A stretch of 64,000 nucleotides of DNA from positions 22,543,927-22,607,926 of the forward strand of contig JANJXV010000024.1 in NCBI GenBank assembly GCA_024803745.1, written 5' to 3'. Below are positions 12,640-23,799 of this stretch, in pieces. Source of the DNA: Megascapheus bottae. Taxonomy: Eukaryota > Chordata > Mammalia > Rodentia > Geomyidae. The notes beneath the pieces are model-generated. The model was not told where the DNA came from. It worked only from the letters and a program-made list of their open reading frames with translations, and did not search any database. A program made the position numbers and the translations under genes. Positions within the stretch are counted from its first letter, which is position 1; every line of letters starts with the position of its first letter.

Positions 12640-12876
12640 TTGTGTGTGTGTGTGTGTGTATGTGGGTGCATATACTGGGACCTCTGCCCCTAAGCCCTTT
12701 TTGCTCAAGGCTAGTGCTCTACCACTTGAGACACAGCTCCACGTCCAGCTTTTGGTGGTTAATTGGAGATAAGAGCTTCAAGGACTTTCCAAGCCTGGTC
12801 TGGTTTCAAACCTCAATCCTCAGATCTCAACCTCCCGAGTGGCTAGGATTACAGGTGTGATTCACCAGCACCTGCA
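12640..12876 (-). mobile_element. SINE-B preceded by a short (TG)n
   Basis: A short TG run (12642-12658) on the tail side, then 'gctctaccacttgagacaca', 'ggttaattggagataagag', 'tggctaggattacaggtgtg'. Complete in reverse order. Confidence 0.87.
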
Positions 12877-13471
12877 ACAGTGATGCTTTGAGGATGATGT
12901 AATAGTCAGGACTCAATCTGCTTGAGAATGGCAGGTCCAGTGCCGGAAGTTCTAGTCATGTTCTACCCTACAGAGATCTTCTCTTGCCAGATTTAGGAAA
13001 TTTGGTTTTCAGTTTTTAAAGATTACTGAAAGGCTTCTTTGTGCTAGTTCATTTCTTCCCTCATTATTTCCAATGTTCTCTGCCTTTGATTTTTGTCCCT
13101 TCTGAAATTCTGTGTGGCAGCCAGACTTCTTTGGTGTTTATTGTTCTTTTGGAAAAATACACATTGTGATTGTCTCGCTTTTCAGGTTGTCTTGGGGAAC
13201 TCTTTTTCTCTCAAGCACAATGTTACCAACTCACATCTGCATTGAATAAATTTGTACTTTCTATTCAGAAAGACAGACATAAGAATTTCACCTCACTTAT
13301 GTGTAAATGCTAACAATTTTTAAAAAAGAATTACTTGAATAGATTCTGTGCTTGAATATATATATGAGCAAATTATATATATATATGAGCAATAATTTTG
13401 GAAAAAATTTAATTAGAGACCAGTGTTCATAAGGTAGGGTTAAACACTTTTTCTAGAAGGCATGTGTGTGA
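12877..13471. other. Intergenic stretch with a small direct repeat
   Basis: Nothing assigned except two nearby copies of 'atatatatatgagcaa' around 13358-13392, a local duplication in AT-rich DNA. Confidence 0.45.
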
Positions 13472-13484
13472 AGCTGGATTCTTT

Positions 13485-13608
13485 TTTTTAACTTGTCGGG
13501 ATAATGTATAGAGGGGTTATAGTTACCTTCTTCAGGTAGTAAGTGCATTACTTCTCACACATTAATACTTCTCATGTTTTTGTCCCCATTTCCCTCTCTC
13601 CACCCATA
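13485..13608 (-). mobile_element. Short 5'-truncated LINE-1 3' end
   Basis: T-run, then 'gggataatgtatagagggg' and 'atgtttttgtccccatttcc', the same 3' terminus seen at 28.0 and 39.0 kb. Flanking repeats agctggattctt (13473-13484) and agctagattctt (13609-13620) form the target duplication with one mismatch. Confidence 0.82.
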
Positions 13609-13967
13609 GCTAGATTCTTGATTCTTGATAGGGAGATATTTAATCTCTAAAATTGAAAATAATTTCCCTCCAGATTAGAATAGAAGCAGGTAAGTAGACA
13701 CAAACTCACAAAGTATAAACTAACTCTATATTTTTAAATATAAACATCATTAAAATAGGTAATACATTTAAATGATGGGAAAAATATTTACATTTTATCG
13801 AAGAGTATTTGTAGAAAATCTTCCTGCTACCAGTTTTCTTCAGTGGGATTCTTATCAGTTTTAAATATGTCCTCTTATAAGTATGATATTCTTTTCTAAA
13901 AACTAGCAAAAAAAATCAATTGTTTTTTCCAGAAATTTCTTGGCTATTTTAATTCTAATTTAATTTA

Positions 13968-14190
13968 ATGATTTTTTTTTTTGCCAGTACTGAAGTTGAA
14001 CTCAGGATCTTGGTCTCATTTAGTATGTTTGCTCAGTTGGTGAGGCATGTCTTCGGCCTGTTATTTTGCCTGTTGTTTTAAGGATGGAGTCTTGTAGGTT
14101 TTTCTGCAAGGGCTGGCTTTGAACTTTGATTCTCTAGATCTCAGTCCCCTAAGTAACCAGGATTACAGGACGAGCCACTAGTGCCTGGCT
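13968..14190 (-). mobile_element. SINE (tRNA-like arm, diverged B1-like head)
   Basis: T-run then 'ccagtactgaagttgaactc', 'gctcagttggtgaggcatg', and 'aaccaggattacagg' near the head. The central part is more diverged than in other copies. Confidence 0.7.
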
Positions 14191-14469
14191 CCTGGCTGTT
14201 TTAGAACTGTATGTGTGTCCAGAAAACAACATTTTTTGGTTTTTTTTGTTTTTGTTTTTTTTTTTTGCTTTTTATAAATCAGGATCTTGTTAACTGTGCA
14301 ATTTAACATTAAAATATTTCCCTAATATTACATCTGTCCAGGTAATTATATGATATATTTTTCTCTGGGTTCAGATTTTCTTTGATTACTTTTGGGAGTG
14401 TTTTAATTTCTAAAAATTTAGATCTTCCACATTTCTTGTCATGTGTTTCCCTGGGAATAGGTGACTCTT

Positions 14470-14585
14470 TATGCCTTGGTTTTTTAGTATGTTAAGTGAG
14501 GTAGCTATGTCAGGATCATTGTGAGAACTGAAATACATACTTCACATATGACACATGCATGGTAGTCATCAGAGCTTCTAAACAA
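14470..14585 (+). repeat. MIR-like old SINE
   Basis: 'gcctt' followed by 'aggatcattgtgagaactg' and 'acacatgcatggtagtcat' follows the 3' half of MIR. Diverged. Confidence 0.5.
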
Positions 14586-14769
14586 TAATTATAATACCTC
14601 ATAATTAATGCTATTATTTTTTATTATTTTCTGTGTTTGCATAGGTATGAAGAAGGAAGAGTAAGCAGAGTATTGCAAGGACTATTCTAGCCCCCAATGA
14701 TGACTAATTATTCAGTTTTTCTTTGTTTTTCCCACTTCTTTTTGGTCATGTTTAGCATGTTTATTTTCA

Positions 14770-14995
14770 GCCAGTACTGGTAACTCACATCTGTAATCCT
14801 AGCTACTGAGGAGGCTGAGATCTGAGGATCACACTTCAAAGCTAGCTCTGGCACGAAAGTCTGTGAGACTCTTATCTCCAGTTAAACACCCCCCAAAAGC
14901 CAGACGTAGGGCTGTGACTTAAAGTGGTAGAACACTAGCCTAGAGGAAAAAAAAGCTCAGAGATAGCACCCAGGCACTGAGTTAAATCCCCAGGA

Positions 14996-14997
<2 letters not shown>
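14770..14997 (+). mobile_element. SINE-B leading into a microsatellite
   Basis: 'gccagtactggtaactcaca' head, 'gaggctgagatctgaggatc', right arm ending 'taaatccccaggaca'. As at 10.1 kb, a CT/CA array replaces the A tail. Confidence 0.85.
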
Positions 14998-15068
<71 letters not shown>

Positions 15069-15095
15069 AACACACACACACAAACACAAACACAC
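14998..15095 (+). repeat. Compound (CT)n(CA)n microsatellite
   Basis: About 46 bp CT then about 50 bp CA with small interruptions, directly at the SINE 3' end. Confidence 0.97.
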
Positions 15096-15466
15096 TTCTC
15101 AGTTTTCAAACAAGGCAAGCTCACTTTGTGTGCAAGATAAAGGAAAAGCATTATGGTTTGGGAGACATCCTGAGTGAGGGCTCTGATGTTGAAGAAGAGG
15201 CAGAGCTCATGAGGGACTCGCTTGAAGGTGTTCTGAAAGAACAATCTACCCAAGAAGTATTTTAACATCAGCTAGAGGAGGTGAGGAACAAGAGCTAAGA
15301 GATGTATTACTTTTCTTTGAAGAAAGGGGGAATATAGAATAGGAAAATTAAGAGTCATTAAATATCATATACTATTACCTTTAGTGTTTTTCTGTACCAT
15401 GTTGTATAAAGTTGCTGTATCAAGTGATCATATTTAGGAAAGAAACAGAAAGACCAAGTAGGGCAG

Positions 15467-15600
15467 ATGAAACCAAGTGTGATGGCTCAGGCTAGAACTG
15501 TAGCACTTTGGAGGCTGTGGCAGAAGGATCATGAGTTCAGGGACAGTCTGGGCTGTGGTGGTGTTGTCGCGAAATGCAAAACCAAGCAACAAACAAAAAC
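15467..15600 (+). mobile_element. B1-like SINE monomer
   Basis: 'aagtgtgatggctcaggc', 'ggaggctgtggcagaagg', 'atcatgagttcagggaca' follow the 7SL/B1 order, and there is no tRNA-like right arm. Ends in a CAAA-rich tail. Confidence 0.65.
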
Positions 15601-15619
15601 TAAGCAAATGCATACAAAT

Positions 15620-16225
15620 GTATTAACTGTGATACAGTATATACCATGGACATCTCAAATAGTTTAATTCCTTAGAAAACCAAACCTAGGGCCGGGAGTT
15701 TGGCCTAGTGGTAGAGTGCTTGCCTAGCATGCATGAAGACCAGGGTTTGATTCCTTGGTACCCCACATACATAGCAAAAAGCTGGAAGTGGTGCTGAGGC
15801 CCAAGCGGTAGAGCTCTATAGCCTTGAGAAATTCCAAGGACAGTGCTCAGGCCCTGAGCTCAAGCCCAGGACTGGTGGAAAAAAAGAAAAAAAAAAGAAA
15901 AAAGAAAACCAAACCTAAAGTTCAGCAGAATAAAATACAAGGAAAAGGAGTGGAATGGGGTCAAGAGGAAAGGAGTGGGTGAATGGTGAGGCGACAAGGA
16001 GCAGGGTGGGGGGGCAAAGACAATGATTTAATATATATCCTACCAAATTAAGAAGAGTAAGGAAGGGATAGTAGGAAGGGATGGGTGAAATTTTTGAAAG
16101 GGATGACTTTGATAAAGATGCACTGTATTCATAACTGCCTTTTCAGATGGCAACTTCTTTGGAGAACTAAAGATAATAATAATAAAGAAAATTAATAAAA
16201 ATAGACAAGAAACAAACAGATGATT
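15620..16225 (+). mobile_element. LINE-1 3'UTR, interrupted by a SINE
   Basis: The text before 15674 and after 15902 joins into a sequence collinear with 58450-58820 ('gtaattccttag', 'aaggaaaaggag', 'gataaagatgcactgtattc'). The interruption is the SINE-A at 15689-15902. The 63-codon antisense frame here is matched by one at 58.7 kb and is only L1 3'UTR. Confidence 0.75.
15689..15902 (+). mobile_element. SINE-A inside LINE-1
   Basis: Nearly consensus copy with a long A-rich tail. A perfect 15-bp duplication agaaaaccaaaccta at 15674-15688 and 15903-15917 shows it inserted into the L1 3'UTR. Confidence 0.93.
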
Positions 16226-18027
16226 AAACACTGATAAACCAGATGGGATTGATAAGAAATCAGATGATGGACCTTCATTCCTGGGCTAGGTGTTACAGAG
16301 ATTTCTGATGGAGTTGCCTACAGGGGTCTTGAAGGTTTATTAAAACACTTATGCTCACTAACCAGCAGCAAACATCACAATTCACTGCCAAAGGGCTTAT
16401 AAAGAGCATGTGCAATTATGGGTATTTCCACCAATGACTCGATAGACTGCCTAGAATCAAGCCAGTTACTAAATATTTTAAAGTGCGTGGATCTAAGTGC
16501 GGCACATCACTGAAGGAAACTACCTTCGTGGAACAGGACACCTGGGGGGGTCAGGGGTGAAGGGTGTGAGCCTCCGGGTAATGAGGTGACAAACTGGGGA
16601 AGGGTGCCAGGAAGAGACCACCTGAGACCCCTAAGTGTCTACAGCAGCGTTTTATGTGGCAGAGAGAAGGGCTGTTGACCTCATGGGAGGATTCTCTGAG
16701 GAAGTGATGACATGTAGATGAGATGACCAGGTCCTACATATCCTACACTTGTCAGGAACTCTGGGCTAAACCCTTGACTTCTGCTGGGATAGAGCTGGTC
16801 TAAGTTTATTCACAGTCAACCATGCCTTATGGGGAAGATGGAATTTTGGGTAGAAGTGGAATGGGTCTATGGCCTCTGGAGAGGTTGGAAAGGTCTAACA
16901 TACCTTTCCTGTGAGTATTAGGCTTATTTAGAATATCCACCGAATAAGGTTCTATCAAAGCCTTTATCATTACATAACCTTAAACATAGCTCTTAATTCT
17001 AGTTTTTATTGTTTCCCCTCCTCTTCCTTTGTTCCATTGTGCCACAGTGTGACCTTAGACTCTGAGATTTGCTCTCAGAGCCACCATGCATGAATTTATT
17101 TACCTGGAAGAACAAAATGTCTGCTGTCTCTCCCAGGCTTCTGCCTCTGGTGAGATTTAGACTCTATTTAGTGATTCAACACCAGAGAAACAAGCTCCAC
17201 ATCCTCCCTCAACAGCATGAGACCTGTCTAGTCAGAAGTTTACTCTTTTTAACATGTGGCATGAGCTCACATGTGGATTGTTATTATAGATGACACCAAA
17301 AGCAAACACCAAGAATGATTTTTGTTTTCACACTATTACTCATGAGGTACAGTATCTTCTCACATTAAAACAAAACAAAAAGGAAGTTGAAGGTGCTTTA
17401 TTTACTTATGACTTTTGTTCAATTCTCAATATCAAGACCTACTCATTAAATTTTTCTTGTATTATTTCTCGATGATCTAAAGAACCTCTAGTTTGTATCC
17501 TGTAGCTTATCACAATTTGAGACTTTGGATCCCACCTTAAGCTATACCTGATCTGTGACGTCTGTCCTACTTAAAGGTGATTGCATTTTGAGCCCTTGAT
17601 TTACTCCTTTTACATAAGCATGAATGAGGGAGTGTGGTCTGCATTGCCTTTATTGGTCAACAAGCCTGGTAGAGAGGAAGAGGACAGCATATAGCTTCCA
17701 GGTGGGTGGGCTTAAATCCATATCAATTATTCTTCTATCACCCCATTGCCACCAAAGGACATATCTGTGTTTTCCAGGACCTATCATTGCACACCACATT
17801 TATCCTTGCCTGTTCCTCAAGCTTTCTCACAAGGAAATCACTGCTCTCACCATTCTCCTCAAACTGGTTTTCCCACTCTTCCTGGCCACACCTTCAATAT
17901 CTCTAAATTCTCACCTGGCTCATGGAATTCCCCTCCCCCAAACACGAATAAACCTTTAGCTCTTGCTCTATTCAGTCATCTACCTGAATCCTGTCAATTT
18001 ATTCCCTTCTCTGTTTGTGTCTTTCTA
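16226..18027. other. Intergenic stretch, nothing assigned
   Basis: 1.8 kb without a recognisable gene. Short open frames at 17.6-18.0 kb overlap in several frames and carry no domain. Weak L2-like wording near 17.82-17.90 kb is not strong enough to call. Confidence 0.45.
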
Positions 18028-18255
18028 TTGGGGTGAGCAGGGGTGGTGGTGCAGGGGTTGCTTGAGCTCAGGGCTGAGGCATTTGCACTTAGTTTTTGTA
18101 CTCAAGGCTAGCACTCTACCACTGGAGCCACAGCTTCACTTCTGGCTTTTCCATAGCTAATTGGAGATAAGACTCTTATGGACTGTCTGTCATGGCTGAC
18201 TCTGAATCATGATTCTCAGATTTCAGTCTCGTAAGTAGAGTCCCCAGGCCCGGCC
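18028..18255 (-). mobile_element. SINE-B, diverged head
   Basis: 'ctcaaggctagcactctacc' and 'agctaattggagataagac' are clear. The head end is eroded. Confidence 0.75.
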
Positions 18256-18917
18256 CCTTTTAATAGCATTTGCAAACGACTTGGACACTCCCTGCTCTAG
18301 GGGAATTCCACAGTTGTCCCAGGGCTTCTCATTCCCGTTTGCTATGTGGCCATTTACCACATATTGAAAATGGCACTTTTTCCATTGTCAGATTATGTTG
18401 TGTTTTCTTCTCCTTTTTCTCCTCTTCTTCTTTTTTGTTCTTCTTCCTCTTCTTTGTATTTAACTTTTATCTTTCCACATGATTTCCAGATTGTGGGAAG
18501 ACCTGATGTAGGACTTCTCGTGTCTCTTGAAAACCTGTGTGTGGCCCTCTCTGGCACCTGCTTGGCTTCCTTACCAGTACTTCTTTTCAAGACCTATGTG
18601 GTATCCTGGGCTGGGGAGGCTCTCCACACACAGGAGGAGGGGAGCTGTGTGATGATGATCGTGATAGAGGGAGCCGGGGTTAGTCGTAGGATAGATGTTC
18701 ATTAAAAGTGGAATTGAATTGATGGGTTGGTCACTTGTAGATGGAAAGGTTGACACCAAAGGTTATGGGAAGGATGAAGCAGGGAATTATGCTGATGTTC
18801 ACTGGATAAACACATAGTATATTGGTTGGCGTAGACTCTTTTAAATCTTGTTGGGAGAAGGCCAGAATAGCAAAGCTGAAGTCATTATTTATTCAGGCCT
18901 TCAAAAGCAAAGAACGT

Positions 18918-19040
18918 ATCTTATCCCTTTCTCCCTCCCCCTCCCTCTTTTTTCCCCTTTCTCTTCCCCCTCCCTTTCCCCCTCCCTCCCCTTCCCTCTC
19001 CTCCCTTCTTCCTTCCCTCTCTCCCTTCCCCTCCCCCCTG
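18918..19040 (+). repeat. Polypyrimidine tract
   Basis: About 120 bp of nearly pure C/T with CCCT and CCTT units and no strict period. The overlapping short open frames are low-complexity artefacts. Confidence 0.9.
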
Positions 19041-19149
19041 TACAGCTAATGCCCCCCTAATCTCAGCCCAAGCTCATTGTCCTCTCATCCTTCGGGGAAG
19101 CCCTGCTCTTTCCACTTTCCAGTTACCAGTGGAATTCTCCTTTTCTGTG

Positions 19150-19690
19150 ATTGAGGTCTTTCTCCCCATTCACCTCAGGGACGCAGCAGCCCTGCTCTGG
19201 TCTTGTCTATTGTAGTCACCCAACATATGGAGGGTATGTCCTGGCCATGAGGTTCCACACATGGCATCTGCTGACACCATGGCAGAGTTAGTCACGCCCA
19301 CAAGTGATGAGACCTGAGGGTGTGAAGCAGATCACTGCCAGTAACACCAAGAGTACCGGGCATTGTGCCCCGAAGTAGAATGCGGTCCCCCCCATCCCCC
19401 AGGCCACAATGAAAAAGAGCTGAGTATCGTATTAGTTGGAGGAGCTGACCTTCAGGAGGAAGTATGCTAGCATCTGGGGACCCCACCGGAAGTGTACTAG
19501 CACCAGGGTGAACCCACAAAAGGAGCAGCAGGTGTCCCCGAGCGACAGGCAGCAGGGGAAGCACATGCACAGGTGCGTTGAAGGTCCAGTCCAATTAGGA
19601 GGATGGTGAACTCGTATGAACAGTAGGACACCCCAAACAGGATGCGATGTCCAGTTTAGCTGGGCCCTGCTTAGGACAGAGGTACCCAGG
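19150..19690 (-). pseudogene. Olfactory receptor pseudogene, OR2 type
   Basis: Reading the minus strand gives receptor blocks in order but in shifting frames: 'ILFGVSY' and 'LIGLDLQ' (TM1 to loop 1), 'LSLGD' (TM2), 'PQMLAYFLL' and 'TQLFF' (TM2-TM3), then 'VGVTNSAM' (TM4). These match the intact OR2 gene at 26.2 kb (LFGITY, LISLDHQ, PQMLAHFLL, TQLFF, VGMANSA). A frameshift after 'LDLQ', an in-frame TAA before 'YDTQLFF', and loss of the MAYDRY segment destroy the frame. Nothing recognisable remains after TM4/TM5. It is a relic of a tandem relative on the same strand, and the closest functional relative in view is the 26.2 kb gene. Confidence 0.85.
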
Positions 19691-19699
19691 TCACCCTGG

Positions 19700-20380
19700 C
19701 CTTCCTCAAGAAGCAGTGCATCGGGTTGTGGCGGGCCTTAGGCCTCATCAGCAATTATAGTCCTTGACTAATCAAGGGGATGTAAGTGGGACTCTGAGTA
19801 GGAGTTGGCTTTCTCCTTTTGATAATGTGCCTCTGAAGCCAGGGATCTTTTCTAATTCTTTAAATATAAACATTCCTAGTGAGCGTTTCACAGTCCATTC
19901 CTTTTTATTGTTTACAGTATCGTTGCAGATGGTTCTCTGATTGCAGGATGTGTCCTGGGATTCCCTGGGCTCTTAATACTCAGGCTGGAAGCAGGGGGAA
20001 CTTCCTGCTTCTCCTACAATGCAGGCTGGATCAATGACAAAATGCAAAATTGCTCTCTTGCTTCTCAGTGATGAATCAAGCTGAGTCCTCCAATGATAAG
20101 ATCAGCCCTTCATTATAGAACATAATATCAGCTGTAATTATGTCCCAACTTTTTGAGATTATGCTGTTTCCTTGGTGAATGCTGGCATTTGTTTGAATGT
20201 TCAAGTGAGTGAATTATACAGACGAATGCACACATTACTTGCAATGACAACATTTGGAAACCAGGAGTGTCTACAGATGAAGTCAGAAGGGAGTGTCTCT
20301 AAAATCCTTTGGCTTTTGTTCTGGGTAAAAATCTTTCCTAGGAAAGACTTGCTGGCATTTAGAATAATATCTCCTTGTTT
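19700..20380. other. Intergenic stretch, nothing assigned
   Basis: No gene character or repeat that I can place. Confidence 0.4.
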
Positions 20381-20387
20381 ACTTTGG

Positions 20388-20441
20388 AGGTCTTCGTGCC
20401 TGCAAGGCAAGCACTCTACCACTAGGCCAAACTCCCGGCCC
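20388..20441 (-). mobile_element. ID-like SINE head only
   Basis: Only the terminal ~54 bp of SINE-A is present: 'caagcactctaccactaggc' to 'aaactcccggcccc'. The right arm is missing, so this is a monomer or truncated copy. Confidence 0.75.
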
Positions 20442-20494
20442 CATGAATCCTGTTTTTGAAAGATTTAATTTTGAGAGACTACTCTTTCCTTTTT

Positions 20495-20722
20495 TCTTTT
20501 GTCAGCTGTGGGGCTTGAACTCAAGGTCTGGGGTTGGGTGCTGACCTTGAGCTTTTTTTGCTTGAGGCTAGAACTCTCTACAGCTCTACTTTCAATAATT
20601 TGGTGATTAATTGGAGGTAAGAGGCTCATGGATTTTCCTGTTTGGGCTGGCTTCAAATGACAATCATCAGATCTCAGCCTCTAATTTGTTAGAATCACAG
20701 GCGAGAGCCAGCAGTGCCCTGT
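20495..20722 (-). mobile_element. SINE-B
   Basis: 'gtggggcttgaactcaagg', 'gattaattggaggtaagagg', 'agaatcacaggcgagagcca' in reverse order. Confidence 0.85.
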
Positions 20723-20886
20723 GAGAAAGCGATATGTTTTGAGATCAGCCTAGACGAGGAAAGATCTTAGTGGCTAACCTGGTTTCTTCACTTGAAAATG
20801 ATGGAAGTTTAAATGCTTTTTCTTCCAAATTTCATAGTGAATCCTGAAAAAGCAACCTGATGCCTAACCTTTTGAATAGCCTTAGC

Positions 20887-21124
20887 TTTTTTTCTTTTTT
20901 TGGTGGTCATGGGCCTTGAACTTGGCCTGGACGCTGTCCCTGAGCTCTTCAGCTCAAGGCTACCACCCTACCCTTGAGCCCAGCCTCACTTCCCATTTTC
21001 TAGAAGTTAATTGGAAATAAGAGTCTCAGGTCCTTTTGTGCCCGGGTTGGCTTTGAACCTTGATCCTCAAAGGTTAGCCTCCCGAGTGGCTAGGATTACA
21101 GGCATGAGCCACCATTCCCGGCTG
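20887..21124 (-). mobile_element. SINE-B
   Basis: T-run, 'gtcatgggccttgaacttgg', 'agttaattggaaataagag', 'gtggctaggattacaggcat', ends 'attcccggct'. Near full length. Confidence 0.88.
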
Positions 21125-21579
21125 AATGGATATTTTGTTTTTGAGGATATAAGTGATGACCTATGGGATGCAATGAAAGAGAAATGGAAAAGATTTCACT
21201 CAGGTCTTTCTACCAGTGTTAGAAGATGGGCTTGGAGATGGGTGGTGATTGTGGACGGTGGAAGGCATCTATGGCTTCCCTCTTCTTCCTTTCAGTTCCT
21301 CTGTGGCTAGAAGAAGCCAACATAGAGAGCGCTAAGATTGGAAACTGGCTTTGGCACAATACCAGCTGCTGTTCTTGGCCCTGCACCTGGGATTCATGCT
21401 GTTCCCCAGTGTCTCTTTTTATTCCCACTAAAGTCATAAACCAAGCTTTGGTTGACAAAAATGCCTCCTGAGTGTTGAGATGAGTCACCAAAGTTATCAC
21501 CATGAGGAGAGTCATAAAATCACAACCACAGAAAGTAACAGAAGGCAGAGGAATCTTTGAGGTCATCCCTCCCCCCTCA

Positions 21580-21692
21580 TTGTCTCCTTCAAAGAATGAG
21601 AAAACTGAAGCTCAAAGAACAGAAGGGATGGGTTCAAGGTCATCCAGCAGGCAAGAGCAGAACTGGAGCAGAAGTGAAGCTAGATCTTGACC
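21580..21692 (-). repeat. MIR-like old SINE
   Basis: 'gagaaaactgaagctcaaag' then 'ggttcaaggtcatccagcag' is the reverse complement of the MIR core region. Confidence 0.65.
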
Positions 21693-22496
21693 ATGAGGCC
21701 CACGGCCCTCCTGAGACACCATTATGTTATCACTGATGGAAATGAGGCATGGAATCACAGAGGTGTGCACATGTGCACGTATGTGTGTGTGTGGGGAGGG
21801 GCCATGTCTACTATGTGTGTGTGGGAATGTCAGGAAAGGTTTTAGTATTTGGAATTCCCACCTAGAGGACTGGTTGAAGCTTTGGACAATAAAGTTATGT
21901 GTGGAAACAGCTGCAAAGTCTTCTGAAGTGGCAATTGACTGACAAGTTCAAGAAAGCAGTTGAAATCTTTGCTTTAGGTGTGAAAGGTAGTAAGAATACG
22001 AAGCCTACCACCTGGACAAGCTTCTTATTTTACAGCCAAGAGGTAGATCTAGGAAGAAATCTGTACAGATCCCATTTCTTCAATTTCTCTCTTCTGACTT
22101 CTAACAAACTGCAAACTAGAGAGTGTTTCCCCCTTTATTGTCTTTTAGCTTCTAGAAGCAAAAACTGATGTATTGTGACAACCTAAAATAACACAGTGAG
22201 GTTTCCAAGAAAATGACAGTTGATTGCACACTTATAATATGCATGCCACAGAGTGCCATGATCATATTCAGAAAAGGAGAAGCGAGAGGGAGTTTTTAGA
22301 AGCAACAATAAATATATGCAGGTTGCTTTCAAGCAAACGTTTTTTTGGTTACAGGGGCTCATGGAAGGTGTCAAGATCTGTACTGATGGTTGCTAGGAGA
22401 CAGCATTTCCAGAAGTGAATGGCTACAAGGTTGTGGTTTACTAAGACTCCTTCAAAGTTGCAGTTAGGACTGGCTGTTTATCTGAAAAATTGTGTT
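21693..22496. other. Intergenic stretch, nothing assigned
   Basis: A short TG run at 21780-21830; otherwise nothing I can support. Confidence 0.4.
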
Positions 22497-22536
22497 GTTT
22501 TTTTTTAAAAAGTCAACGTATAGAGGGTTTACAGTT
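22497..22536 (-). mobile_element. 40-bp LINE-1 tail insertion
   Basis: T-run then 'cgtatagagggtttacagtt', matching the extreme L1 3' end seen at 28.0 and 39.4 kb. A perfect 12-bp duplication aaaaattgtgtt at 22485-22496 and 22537-22548 brackets it. Confidence 0.85.
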
Positions 22537-22548
22537 AAAAATTGTGTT

Positions 22549-23034
22549 TATGAGAACATTGGTTGTGATTTATTATCAAGAAATTATGTGCAAGGATGTC
22601 TAAAACTCCATTTAGAGTCTGAAGAAAAGTGACTTTACTTTGGTCCTGACAAGTTTCACAATACAGTTGGTGGACTGACTAGTTGGAAGACTATCATCAT
22701 GAGAAGAGATCACCTAATCTAGGTGATTAGAGAAGCCAAGGAGTTCTAACTCTTGAAAGAAGAAAATAGATTCTTCAGAAAAATATTTTTGTTTATTTTC
22801 TTAACTGTTCCCCAGGCTTTCTCTCTAGTCTCCTGTGATGAGATTTCATTCTAAGGGAAGTGCCAACAGGACAAAAACAGATGAGTGGGGAGCAAGGTAC
22901 ACTTTCCTAAGGAAGAGCATATGGCCTTGGTGGTAGACTAACAACTCTACTTACAAGATAAGCCTGTATCTCCTGCAGGAATTAACCCCATGAGGGGATT
23001 TGTGAAACAGTGATTGCTCCAGTATTGGAGACTA
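22549..23034. other. Intergenic stretch, nothing assigned
   Basis: No repeat or coding sequence recognised. Confidence 0.4.
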
Positions 23035-23125
23035 GCTTTAGTGAAGAAAGATACTCTATCCTTGAGAAAGCCTAAAGACAGTGCTCAGGCCCTGACTTTA
23101 AGCCCCAAGACTGACAAAATAAATA
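23035..23125 (+). mobile_element. SINE-A right arm only
   Basis: 'ccttgagaaagcctaaagac' to 'agccccaagactgacaaaat' with no ID-like head upstream. Confidence 0.7.
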
Positions 23126-23165
23126 ACTTCAAAAGAATAAGATGGAACCAATGCAACTAAAGAGA

Positions 23166-23167
<2 letters not shown>

Positions 23168-23212
<45 letters not shown>
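23168..23212 (+). repeat. Compound (TA)n(CA)n microsatellite
   Basis: About 30 bp TA then 14 bp CA. Confidence 0.95.
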
Positions 23213-23361
23213 TGTATGCACCACTTTAATAAATTCGAAGATGTTACAGATAAACTGTTGAATGAAATAAGAATGTAGAATGCGAAACAAATTAAGTAAA
23301 GACATAGAAATCCCCTCTCCTGGATTAAACTGAAATTCTGGATTGTAAAATTCAATAACCC

Positions 23362-23545
23362 GGGCCGGGAGTTTGGCCTAGTGGTAGAGTGCTTGCCTAG
23401 CATGCACGAAGGCCAGGGTTTGATTCCTCAGTACTACATACATAAAAAAGCCAGAAGTGGTAAGCTCAAGTGGTAGAGCTCTAGCCTTGAGAAAGTCCAA
23501 GGACAGTGCTCAGGCCCTGAGCTCAAGCCCAGGACTAGCAAAAAA
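23362..23545 (+). mobile_element. SINE-A
   Basis: 'gggccgggagtttggcctag' head, short right arm, A tail. Perfect 15-bp duplication aaaattcaataaccc at 23347-23361 and 23546-23560. Confidence 0.93.
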
Positions 23546-23576
23546 AAAATTCAATAACCCAATTAAAAAGCCAATT

Positions 23577-23785
23577 GACAGTTGAGAACTGCTGACTCAC
23601 ACCTGTAATTCTAGCTACTCAGGTGGCTGAAACATAATGGGTTATGTTTTAGAGCTAGAAGCCCATGGCTCCAAAATAACTAGCAAAATTCACGTTTGGA
23701 GGTATGTTTTAAATGCTAGAGTAACACTTGAGCAAGACAGCCAAGCAAGAATGAAGTTCTGAATTCAAGCCACATTATTACAGAG
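23577..23785 (+). mobile_element. SINE-B, diverged
   Basis: 'ctgctgactcacacctgtaa' and 'ctagctactcaggtggctga' are clear; the right arm is degraded. Confidence 0.7.
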
Positions 23786-23799
23786 AAAAGAAACTCAAG

